A stretch of 64,000 nucleotides of DNA from Sulfurospirillum sp001602955 (GTDB lineage Bacteria > Campylobacterota > Campylobacteria > Campylobacterales > Sulfurospirillaceae): NCBI GenBank assembly GCA_001602955.1, contig LVAC01000012.1, positions 121,894-185,893 of the forward strand, in the 5' to 3' direction. This document shows positions 51,730-59,440 of the stretch, piece after piece. Below the pieces are notes generated by a model. The model did not search any database. It was not told where the DNA came from and worked only from the letters and a program-made list of their open reading frames with translations. Both the position numbers and the translations under genes were made by a program. Position 1 is the stretch's first letter. Every line of letters begins with the position of its first letter.

Positions 51730-54700
51730 ATGTTTAAAAAAATTCTGATCGCAAACCGCGGCGAAATCGCCTGCCGCGTGATTAAAACCCTCAAAAAAAT
51801 GGGCATCGTTTCGGTGGCTGTGTACACTGAAGCCGACAAAGATTCTTTACATGTAAGCTTTGCGGACGAGGCATATTGCATCGGCAAAGGAATGGCGAGT
51901 TCAAGCTATCTTGAGGGCGAAAAGATCTTAGCGTTAGCTCAAAAAGTCGGTGCGGAAGCGATTCATCCGGGGTACGGATTTTTAAGCGAAAATGCCGCTT
52001 TTGCGAAAGCGTGTGAAACCAAAGGCATTGTCTTCATCGGTCCAAGGGCTGAGCATATCGAAGCTTTTGGTCTCAAACACACCGCAAGGTCTCTCGCAGA
52101 GTCTCATAACGTCCCGTTACTTCCGGGCTCATCTTTGCTTAGTAGCGTCGAAGAAGCGTTAAAAAGTGCCCAAGCGATCGGTTATCCGGTGATGCTCAAA
52201 AGCACCGCAGGCGGCGGAGGCATCGGTATGCAGCTCTGCTATGACGCAAAAGCACTTCAAGAAGCATACGCTTCGGTCAAACGCTTGAGCGAAAACAACT
52301 TCTCCAACGGCGGTCTTTTTTTGGAAAAATACGTCGCCGCCGCACGTCACATCGAAGTACAGATATTTGGCGACGGCAAAGGCGTGATCGCGACCCTTGG
52401 CGAGCGAGACTGCTCGATTCAACGCCGCAACCAAAAAGTCATCGAAGAAACGCCAGCTCCCAATCTTAGCGATGAAACACGACAAGCACTCTACGAAGCC
52501 GCGACGCGTTTGGGGCAGTCGGTCAATTACCTGAGTGCCGGAACGGTCGAGTTCGTGTACGATACGACCACAAACGATTTTTACTTTTTAGAAGTGAACA
52601 CGAGGCTTCAAGTCGAACACGGCGTTACCGAAGAGGTCTGCGGCGTGGATTTGGTCGAGTGGATGATTCGCCAAGCTTACGGTCGCAACGACGCGTTTTA
52701 TGCTTATGTTCACCGTCCTATAGGGCATGCGATTCAAGTACGCGTCTATGCGGAAGACCCGCTCAAAAATTTTCAACCCAGCTCCGGAATGCTTCATAAC
52801 GTTTCGTTTGCTCCGAATATTCGCGTCGATTCGTTTATTGAAACGGGTGTGAGCATCGCCTCGTTTTACGATCCGATGATTGCTAAGTTGATCGTCAAAG
52901 CCCCTTCGCGAGAAGACGCCCTTACGAAGATGCAAGAAGCGATTGCACAAACGCGCATCGACGGCATTACGACCAATCTTTCGTATTTGGGTGCGATCGT
53001 GGGAAGCGACTTTTTTCAACACGCAACGCATACGACCAAATCGTTAGCCGGTTTTGCCTATTCGAGCAACCGCATCGACGTTTTAAGACCCGGAACGCAA
53101 ACGAGCGTGCAAGATTTTCCCGGACGCGTCGGCTATTGGGATGTGGGCGTACCGCCTTCGGGTCCTTTTGATGCGCTTCATTTTCGCTACGCCAATATGC
53201 TTGTGGGCAATGCCAAAGAGGCTTCCGGACTGGAGATCGCGATCACGGGACCGACATTGCGTTTCAATCAAGCAAGCGTTATCGCCCTATGCGGCGCGCG
53301 TATCGATGCGAGCATCGACGGGGAAACCGTGGCGATGAATCGCGCGATACATGTCAAAGCCGGAAGCGTGCTCAAACTCAAAAAAGTGCACATGCAAGGC
53401 TTTCGTACGTACCTTGCAATTCTAGGCGGTTTGGACGTGCCGTTGTATTTGGGTTCGCGCTCGACCTTTACGCTCGGTCATTTCGGCGGACATGCCGGAC
53501 GTGAATTGATCGCGGGAGATGTTTTACATGTAAGCTCGATGATCGCCCAAGAGCCGCTTAGCGAACCGCTGAATGTAGCCCACGCAATCACGAATACGTG
53601 GGAGATCGGCGTGTTGTACGGGCCGCACGGCGCACCGGAATTTTTCACCGAAGAAGACATCGAGGCGTTTTTCGCCGCGACGTGGGAAGTGCATTATAAC
53701 TCCAACCGTACGGGGGTCAGGCTTATCGGTCCTAAACCTTCGTGGGCGCGCAAAGACGGCGGAGAAGCGGGACTTCATCCGTCCAATATTCACGATAACG
53801 CTTATGCGATCGGTGCGGTAGACTTTACCGGCGATATGCCGGTCATTTTAGGGCCTGACGGTCCGAGCTTGGGCGGGTTCGTCTGCCCCGTAAGCGTCGC
53901 GAGTGCCGAGCTGTGGAAAATCGGCCAGCTTCGCGCCGGCGATAAAATCCGCTTCGTACCGATCAGCCATGACAATGCGATCAAGATGCTTCAGGAACAA
54001 GAGGCGGCATTGGAAAAAGGCGTCGCGTTTGATGCGCGGTCTTTCTTACATATAGCACCGCTTGGCTCGACGATTTTGTATCGCGATGAGGGCAAAAACG
54101 ATTTGCCGAGCATCACGTTTCGACAGTCCGGAGATGCATATTTGCTGATCGAATACGGTTTGATGCAACTGGACATCGCACTTCGTTTTCGCGTTCACGT
54201 CTTGATGGAAACGCTCAAAAAAGCTTGCATTGCGGGAATAATCGACATAACGCCGGGCATACGGTCGTTGCAGGTACATTTTGATCCGTTAGTGTGCGAC
54301 CGAGCAAAGCTAATCGAGCAAATTGCGGCAATGGAATGCTCGCTTCCGAGCATCGACGACATCGAAGTTCCGACGCGCATCGTGTATTTGCCGCTTTCGT
54401 GGGACGACGTGCAAACGCGTATCGCGATCGAAAAATACATGAAAATCGTCCGTCCCGATGCGCCGTGGTGTCCGAGCAATATCGAATTTATCCGTCGTAT
54501 CAACGGGCTTAACGCGATTGAGGACGTGAAGAAGATCGTCTTTGATGCCAATTATTTGGTTATGGGACTAGGAGACGTCTATTTGGGAGCGCCCGTCGCC
54601 ACGCCGCTGGATCCGCGCCACCGACTCGTCACCACCAAATACAACCCCGCGCGTACGTGGACGCCGGAAAATGCCGTGGGTATCGGCGGGGCGTACATGT

Positions 54701-55332
54701 GCGTGTACGGTATGGAAGGTCCCGGAGGCTATCAGTTTGTCGGTCGTACCGTGCAGATGTGGAACAAATACCGCCAAACAAACGACTTTAAAGAGGGCAA
54801 ACCGTGGTTGCTTCGCTTTTTCGACCAAATCCGATTTTACGAAGTGAGCCATGAAGAATTGATGCAGATGCGCGAAGATTTTCCGCGCGGCAAAATCAAC
54901 CTCAAAATCGAAGAGAGTACGTTTAGTTTGAAAGCGTATAAAGCCTTTTTAGCGCAAAACGGCGAAAGCATCGACGCTTTTGTGACCATGCAACGTCGGG
55001 CGTTCGAAGAGGAGCGTTTGATGTGGGAAAAAACGGGACTTGCCAACTTTTCGGCGGAACACGAAGCCGAAGTCGCGCACGAAAACGAGGTCGTGGAACT
55101 CGGCGATAACGAAGGCGTGGAAGCACCCGTTCAAGGTAATTTATGGAAAATTAACGCTAAGATCGGCGATACCGTGAAGGAGGGCGATGTTTTGGCGATC
55201 GCCGAGTCGATGAAGATGGAGATCGCGATCGAAGCTTCCGAAAACGGAAAGATCGTCGCGGTCTTGTGCGAAGAGGGCGAGAACATTCATGCGGGTAAAT
55301 TGCTTTTTATCATCGAGCCGATCAAGGCTTAA
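51730..55332 (+). CDS. Biotin-dependent guanidine carboxylase (urea carboxylase family)
   Basis: The 1200-residue enzyme has a biotin carboxylase domain (about 1-450: 'ILIANRGEIACRVIKTLKKMG', 'KSTAGGGGIGMQLC', 'EVNTRLQVEHGVTEEVCGVDLVEWM'), the carboxyltransferase halves related to KipA/KipI (about 455-780 'DVLRPGTQTSVQDFPGRVGYWDVGVPPSGPFD', and about 810-1020) and a C-terminal biotinyl domain (about 1130-1200) with 'AESMKMEIAIEA', where the second Lys carries biotin. It carboxylates guanidine (and often urea) with ATP and bicarbonate. The riboswitch and the deiminase subunits beside it favour guanidine. Long inserts such as TTACATGTAAGC motifs at 51847 and 53524 lie in frame. Confidence 0.93.
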   Translation: MFKKILIANRGEIACRVIKTLKKMGIVSVAVYTEADKDSLHVSFADEAYCIGKGMASSSYLEGEKILALAQKVGAEAIHPGYGFLSENAAFAKACETKGIVFIGPRAEHIEAFGLKHTARSLAESHNVPLLPGSSLLSSVEEALKSAQAIGYPVMLKSTAGGGGIGMQLCYDAKALQEAYASVKRLSENNFSNGGLFLEKYVAAARHIEVQIFGDGKGVIATLGERDCSIQRRNQKVIEETPAPNLSDETRQALYEAATRLGQSVNYLSAGTVEFVYDTTTNDFYFLEVNTRLQVEHGVTEEVCGVDLVEWMIRQAYGRNDAFYAYVHRPIGHAIQVRVYAEDPLKNFQPSSGMLHNVSFAPNIRVDSFIETGVSIASFYDPMIAKLIVKAPSREDALTKMQEAIAQTRIDGITTNLSYLGAIVGSDFFQHATHTTKSLAGFAYSSNRIDVLRPGTQTSVQDFPGRVGYWDVGVPPSGPFDALHFRYANMLVGNAKEASGLEIAITGPTLRFNQASVIALCGARIDASIDGETVAMNRAIHVKAGSVLKLKKVHMQGFRTYLAILGGLDVPLYLGSRSTFTLGHFGGHAGRELIAGDVLHVSSMIAQEPLSEPLNVAHAITNTWEIGVLYGPHGAPEFFTEEDIEAFFAATWEVHYNSNRTGVRLIGPKPSWARKDGGEAGLHPSNIHDNAYAIGAVDFTGDMPVILGPDGPSLGGFVCPVSVASAELWKIGQLRAGDKIRFVPISHDNAIKMLQEQEAALEKGVAFDARSFLHIAPLGSTILYRDEGKNDLPSITFRQSGDAYLLIEYGLMQLDIALRFRVHVLMETLKKACIAGIIDITPGIRSLQVHFDPLVCDRAKLIEQIAAMECSLPSIDDIEVPTRIVYLPLSWDDVQTRIAIEKYMKIVRPDAPWCPSNIEFIRRINGLNAIEDVKKIVFDANYLVMGLGDVYLGAPVATPLDPRHRLVTTKYNPARTWTPENAVGIGGAYMCVYGMEGPGGYQFVGRTVQMWNKYRQTNDFKEGKPWLLRFFDQIRFYEVSHEELMQMREDFPRGKINLKIEESTFSLKAYKAFLAQNGESIDAFVTMQRRAFEEERLMWEKTGLANFSAEHEAEVAHENEVVELGDNEGVEAPVQGNLWKINAKIGDTVKEGDVLAIAESMKMEIAIEASENGKIVAVLCEEGENIHAGKLLFIIEPIKA

Positions 55333-55333
55333 A

Positions 55334-56191
55334 ATGAGATCGCACCTTCCCGTAATCGTCCTTTTTTCAGCTTCCATTCTCTGGGGGCTTTCATGGTGGC
55401 CGTTGAAACAGATTCATGCATTGGGCATTGAGGGAATTGCTCTTATTTTCGGTGCGTACGGCGTATTGGCGTTGGTCTATTTGCCTCTAACGCTAAGAGG
55501 ATTTTCGCGCCGATATGCAACGGGACTCGGTGCGATAGCCCTTTTAGGAGGTGGAGCAAACCTTTGCTTTACCTATGCGCTGATTAACGGCGACGTGGTG
55601 CGCGTGATGGTGCTCTTTTACCTTTTGCCCGTGTGGGGCGTGCTGGGCGGTTACTTCTTTTTGCATGAAAAGCTCAGCCTCGCTAGAGTCGGGGGAGCAT
55701 GGCTTGCCGTTGCGGGTGCTTTTTTGATTTTGGGCGGAGTCGAAACCTTACATGTAAGCTTTTCGACGATCGATCTGATCGCTTTAGCGGCGGGGATTTT
55801 TTTCGCGCTCAACAACATTTTGTTTCGCTCGTTGAAAGAGGTACATGTCAACGTCAAAGTCGGAGCGATGTTTTGGGGATGCTTCGTGCTTGCTAGCACG
55901 TTAATACTACTAGACGTCGAGCGTTTTCCGAGTGAGGTCGGTGCTAGGGCATGGGCAGCCTTGCTGGCGTACGCTCTTTTATGGTTACTGCTCGCCAATA
56001 TCGGTTCGCAATGGGGCGTCACGCAGATGCAAGCGGGACGCTCATCGATCATTATCATCATGGAGCTGGTAACGGCCGTGGTATCTGCCGCTTACATCGG
56101 CGATCGGGCATTGAGTTTTAGCGAATATACCGGCGGTGCATTGGTCGTTTCGGCGGCATTTATCGAAGCTCTGTCATCTCAAGAAGAATAG
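55334..56191 (+). CDS. EamA/DMT-family transporter inside the guanidine operon
   Basis: The ATG at 55334 lies one base after the carboxylase stop. The 285-residue protein has ten membrane spans in two EamA halves ('ASILWGLSWWPLKQIHALGIEGIALIFGAYG', 'VMVLFYLLPVWGVLGGYFFLHEKLSLARVGGAWLAVAGAFLILGG', and 'IIIMELVTAVVSAAYIGDRALSFSEYTGGALVVSAAFIEAL'). It is an exporter-type family for amino acids, metabolites or drugs. Between guanidine carboxylase and allophanate hydrolase it might export excess guanidine or another intermediate, but the substrate is unproven. Such a gene is not a usual member of this operon. Confidence 0.85.
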   Translation: MRSHLPVIVLFSASILWGLSWWPLKQIHALGIEGIALIFGAYGVLALVYLPLTLRGFSRRYATGLGAIALLGGGANLCFTYALINGDVVRVMVLFYLLPVWGVLGGYFFLHEKLSLARVGGAWLAVAGAFLILGGVETLHVSFSTIDLIALAAGIFFALNNILFRSLKEVHVNVKVGAMFWGCFVLASTLILLDVERFPSEVGARAWAALLAYALLWLLLANIGSQWGVTQMQAGRSSIIIIMELVTAVVSAAYIGDRALSFSEYTGGALVVSAAFIEALSSQEE

Positions 56192-56200
56192 GAACATACG

Positions 56201-57526
56201 ATGGATAGAATGACTCTTAAAAAAGCGTACAAAGAGGGGCTAAGCCCTCGAACGCTGGTCGCGACGATTAAAGAGACGATAGCACGGCACGCTTCCAATC
56301 CGATTTGGATTTACGTGTTAAGCGATGAAGAACTCGAACCGTACCTTGCGCGTTTGGAGACGCAAGAGGTGCATAGCCTTCCGTTGTACGGTATCCCGTT
56401 TGCGATTAAGGATAATATCGACTTGGCGGGGATTCCCACGACGGCGGCATGTCCCGATTTTCGTTATGTTCCCCAAACGTCGGCATACGTCGTCGAGCGT
56501 TTGATCGAAGCGGGAGCGATTCCGATCGGTAAAACCAATCTCGATCAATTTGCGACGGGGCTTGTCGGTACGCGCTCGCCTTACGGGGCGTGTCACAATA
56601 GCATCGACGCACGCTATATTTCCGGCGGCTCTAGCTCGGGCAGTGCGGTCAGCGTGGCTTTGGATATGGTCGTTTTTTCATTGGGTACCGATACGGCGGG
56701 TTCGGGCAGAGTGCCGGCGGCGTTTAACGAGCTGGTCGGTTTTAAGCCTTCCAAAGGCGTGGTGAGCACGAGCGGCGTCGTACCGGCGTGCCGCAGTTTG
56801 GATTGCGTCTCGTTGTTTTGCCAAAACGCGCAAGACGCGAGCTTTATTTTTGACGTGATGGCGGATTTTGACGCGGGCGACGTGTATGCGAGAGCGTTAC
56901 CCTCTCGGGTGCGCGACGTGCCCGAACATTTTTATTTCGGAGTGCCTAAAAAAGCAGATTTGGCGTTTTTCGGCGACGAGGAAGCCAAAGCCTTATTTGA
57001 CGCAAGCGTGGAGCGTTTGATTGCTCTGGGCGGGACTCCCAAAGAGATTGATTTTGCACCGTTTTTAGAAGCGGCCGACTTACTTTATTTTGGACCTTGG
57101 GTCGCGGAGCGTTACGTGGCGACCAAAACGCTTTTGGAAAGTTCGCCTCAGAGCTTTTTAGACGTGACCAAAGGCATTATCGAACAAGGAAAAAACAAGA
57201 GTGCGGAAGCGTATTTTGAAGCAGAGTACCGATTGAAGGCTTATCGAAGAAAAGCCGAGGAGGTTCTTGAAACGGTCGATTTTATCGTGACGCCGACGAC
57301 GGGAACGATCTACACGATCGAAGAGGTCAATGCCGACCCGATCAAGCTCAATACGAATTTGGGGTACTACACCAACTTTATGAATTTGCTCGATTGCGTC
57401 GCGTACGCGTTGCCCGCAGGTCGAAGAAATAACGGTTTGCCGTTTGGCATCACGATCTTTGCGGATCATTTTAACGATAAAGCGCTCCTTGCGATGGGTG
57501 CGCGTTACATGAAGGAAAACGTATGA
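56201..57526 (+). CDS. atzF: Allophanate hydrolase, amidase part
   Basis: The 441-residue protein is an amidase-signature enzyme with the Ser-cisSer-Lys triad: Lys in 'PFAIKDNIDLAG', cis-Ser and Ser in 'YISGGSSSGSAVSVALDMVVFSLGTDTAGSGRVPAAFNELVGFKPSKG'. 'TTAACPDFRYVP' and the C-terminal 'NLLDCVAYALPAG' are allophanate-hydrolase-specific. It hydrolyses allophanate to ammonia and CO2 via carboxycarbamate. Usual AtzF proteins have about 600 residues, carrying a second C-terminal domain; here that domain is a separate gene, coupled by a 4-base overlap. Confidence 0.93.
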   Translation: MDRMTLKKAYKEGLSPRTLVATIKETIARHASNPIWIYVLSDEELEPYLARLETQEVHSLPLYGIPFAIKDNIDLAGIPTTAACPDFRYVPQTSAYVVERLIEAGAIPIGKTNLDQFATGLVGTRSPYGACHNSIDARYISGGSSSGSAVSVALDMVVFSLGTDTAGSGRVPAAFNELVGFKPSKGVVSTSGVVPACRSLDCVSLFCQNAQDASFIFDVMADFDAGDVYARALPSRVRDVPEHFYFGVPKKADLAFFGDEEAKALFDASVERLIALGGTPKEIDFAPFLEAADLLYFGPWVAERYVATKTLLESSPQSFLDVTKGIIEQGKNKSAEAYFEAEYRLKAYRRKAEEVLETVDFIVTPTTGTIYTIEEVNADPIKLNTNLGYYTNFMNLLDCVAYALPAGRRNNGLPFGITIFADHFNDKALLAMGARYMKENV

Positions 57527-57924
57527 GTCAGTGGATCGAAGTAGGCGTTTGCGGCGCACATATGCAGGGTTTGCCTTTAAACCATCAGTTGGTCGCTTTG
57601 CAAGCGACCTATGTCAAAACATGCAAAACGGCCGTAGGATACCGCTTGTTTGACGTTCCCGAAAAAGTACCGCCGCGTCCGGGACTGCTCAAAGATCGCA
57701 CAAGTCCTTATGCGATCGAGCTGGAAGTATGGCAAATGCCTTTGGAAAACTTCGGAGCATTCATGGTACAAATCGCCTCGCCCTTAGGCATCGGAACGCT
57801 TGAACTAGACGACGGAAGCAGCGTCAAAGGCTTTATCTGTGAATGCGACGCGGTAAAAAATGCAAAAGAGATCAGTGAATACGGAGGTTGGAAAGCATAT
57901 ATCGCAAAGGCTCAACACGTTTGA
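57523..57924 (+). CDS. Allophanate hydrolase, separate C-terminal domain
   Basis: The 133-residue protein matches the C-terminal domain of AtzF/allophanate hydrolase: 'IEVGVCGAHMQGLPLNHQLVALQATYVKTCKTAVGYRLFDVPEKVPPRPGLLKD', 'YAIELEVWQMPLENFGAFM' and 'PLGIGTLELDDGSSVKGFICE'. That domain is a gamma-glutamylcyclotransferase-like fold which decarboxylates N-carboxycarbamate. Its ATG has its own ribosome site (AAGGAAAACGT) inside the end of the amidase gene, and the ATGA overlap couples translation. This argues that the split is real, not a frameshift. Confidence 0.88.
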   Translation: MSQWIEVGVCGAHMQGLPLNHQLVALQATYVKTCKTAVGYRLFDVPEKVPPRPGLLKDRTSPYAIELEVWQMPLENFGAFMVQIASPLGIGTLELDDGSSVKGFICECDAVKNAKEISEYGGWKAYIAKAQHV

Positions 57925-57970
57925 TCGTAAAACGACGGAAGCGTTCAAGGAAAATCGATTGTGAAGTACG

Positions 57971-58068
57971 GCGAGAGGGTGTAGGAATCGAACCTACCGG
58001 CAAACGGTCAACCGCCCACCCGATCGGCTTTGAAGGCCGTGGTGCACACCAGAGTCACATACCCCCCG
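57971..58068 (-). tRNA. selC: Selenocysteine tRNA, anticodon UCA
   Basis: The minus strand encodes a long tRNA: an acceptor start GGGGGGT, anticodon loop CTTCAAA with anticodon TCA at 58031-58033, a long variable arm (GGCGGTTGACCG stem-loop), T-arm GTAGG-TTCGATT-CCTAC, and 3' end ACCCTCTC plus G and CC. The acceptor strand pairs over seven positions (several G-U) with a C-C mismatch at the outermost pair if eight are counted. 3' CCA is not encoded in full. It recognises UGA and carries Sec made by SelA and SelD. It lies antisense just beyond the guanidine operon. Confidence 0.88.
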
Positions 58069-58163
58069 CAAGAGGAAAAATATTTTAACCAAGATATGCT
58101 TTAGTGAGAATAAAGTTTGCTTTATTTATAATGAAGCAAACGTGAAAAAAGGAGGAAAAGGAT

Positions 58164-58787
58164 ATGGTACGTCACATCCTATTAGTGCTTTTTTTTCCTC
58201 TTTTTTTATGGGCGGCGCAAGCCAATCAAAGTGAAAATATTTGGGTGAAAGTCGGGCAAATTTACGGTATCGAGCCGCGCTTGCTTTATTCTATCGCCAA
58301 GGTAGAAAGCGACTTGGATCGTTACGTGGTTGCTTTCAGTGCTTCCAAGATGACACCGAAACAAGCCCAAGAGTTGCAAGCGTTTTTGAAGCAAAAAGGG
58401 ATTGAAAGCAAGCAGTATTCGCAAGTGATTGCGATTAAAAGCAAAAACAAGTACGAAGCAAGCCACGTCGTGCATTTTCTCTACACGCGCAACTACCCGC
58501 GTTTCGATATGGGCATTATGCAGATCAACTCGATTCACAAACCCTTATTAGACAAGGCAAATATCTCTTTGTACGATCTGTTTGATCCGAAAATCAACAT
58601 TCAAGTCGGAGCGTATATTTTAGCAACCTGTTTTGAGCGCCATAAAAATACCAAAGACGCCATCAATGCCTACAACGGCAAGATCGACGACAATCCCTAC
58701 TCCGCCAAAGTGTTTAAAGAGTTTAAAAAGCTCTACAGTTCGTACCAATCCGGTAAAACGCAGCTCTACTACCGAAATCCCTCCTAA
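58164..58787 (+). CDS. Lytic transglycosylase-like (SLT) periplasmic protein
   Basis: The 207-residue protein has a signal peptide (about 1-19) and a lysozyme-like SLT domain: 'IYGIEPRLLYSIAKVESDLDRYVV' (catalytic Glu in AKVES), 'RFDMGIMQINSIH' (GxMQIN) and 'GAYILATCFERHKNTKDAINAYNG' (AYNG). It cleaves peptidoglycan glycan strands, as do housekeeping and secretion-associated transglycosylases. Residues 60-110 are an insert of unknown role. It converges with the response regulator gene, with 5 bases between them. Confidence 0.88.
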   Translation: MVRHILLVLFFPLFLWAAQANQSENIWVKVGQIYGIEPRLLYSIAKVESDLDRYVVAFSASKMTPKQAQELQAFLKQKGIESKQYSQVIAIKSKNKYEASHVVHFLYTRNYPRFDMGIMQINSIHKPLLDKANISLYDLFDPKINIQVGAYILATCFERHKNTKDAINAYNGKIDDNPYSAKVFKEFKKLYSSYQSGKTQLYYRNPS

Positions 58788-58792
58788 GCGGC

Positions 58793-59440
58793 TTATATCT
58801 CGCCCAGACGATAGCCCATCTCTTTAATCATCTCGATCGCACCTTCGGGGAGTTTTTTACGCAAGCGTTTGATAAGAGCACGCATATTTAAGATGTTGGT
58901 CTCTTCGCCTTCCCAAACGTACTCTTCCAACTCGTTAAACGTTACGACGCGATGGCGGTCTTTGATAAAAAGGTCCAAAAACATACACTCTTTTTTAGCG
59001 AGCTTAATCTCTTCGTTTTGCGGATCGAACAAGCGATGGTTGAGATAATCGTAGGTATATCCGCTCCAAAACGAGAGGGTTTGCGAGGGTTTGTGGCAGA
59101 GTTTTTTGACTTTTTGGACCAATTCATAGATAAAAAACGGTTTTTTGAGGTAGTCGTCGCAACCGATTTCGTACGAGGTTTGGATTTTTTCGAGATCGTG
59201 GTTGGAACTGATGATTATGGCGGGAACGTCTTTATGGTAGATGCGAATCGTCTCCAAAATAGAAATACCGTCGATAGAGGGAACGTTAATGTCCAAAATG
59301 AAGCAATGGTATCCACGGTTGAGTGCATCGAGGGCAATCTCTCCGTCCATAAAAAGATCGACGGTGTACCCTTCTTTCATTAAAACGCTTTTAATAACAT
59401 TTGCAAGGCGTTCGTTATCTTCTAAGACTAAAATTTTCAT
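58793..59440 (-). CDS. OmpR-type response regulator
   Basis: The ATG at 59440 overlaps the kinase stop by 4 bases; an earlier start would lie inside the kinase gene. The 215-residue protein has a receiver domain ('KILVLEDNERLANVI', Asp in 'CFILDINVPSIDGI', 'IIISSNHD', Lys in 'DDYLKKPF') and a winged-helix DNA-binding domain ('KKECMFLDLFIKDRHRVVTFNELEEYVW', 'LIKRLRKKLPEGAIEMIKEMGYRL'). It pairs with the kinase at 59437. Its neighbours, asparaginase and DcuA, are plausible targets. Confidence 0.92.
   Translation of the reverse strand: MKILVLEDNERLANVIKSVLMKEGYTVDLFMDGEIALDALNRGYHCFILDINVPSIDGISILETIRIYHKDVPAIIISSNHDLEKIQTSYEIGCDDYLKKPFFIYELVQKVKKLCHKPSQTLSFWSGYTYDYLNHRLFDPQNEEIKLAKKECMFLDLFIKDRHRVVTFNELEEYVWEGEETNILNMRALIKRLRKKLPEGAIEMIKEMGYRLGEI

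Noticed and set aside
56201..57924. Allophanate hydrolase as a frameshifted pseudogene
   Set aside because: Both parts are complete domains, and the second has an ATG with its own ribosome site in a standard ATGA overlap. A sequencing error is still possible, so it is kept as a finding.
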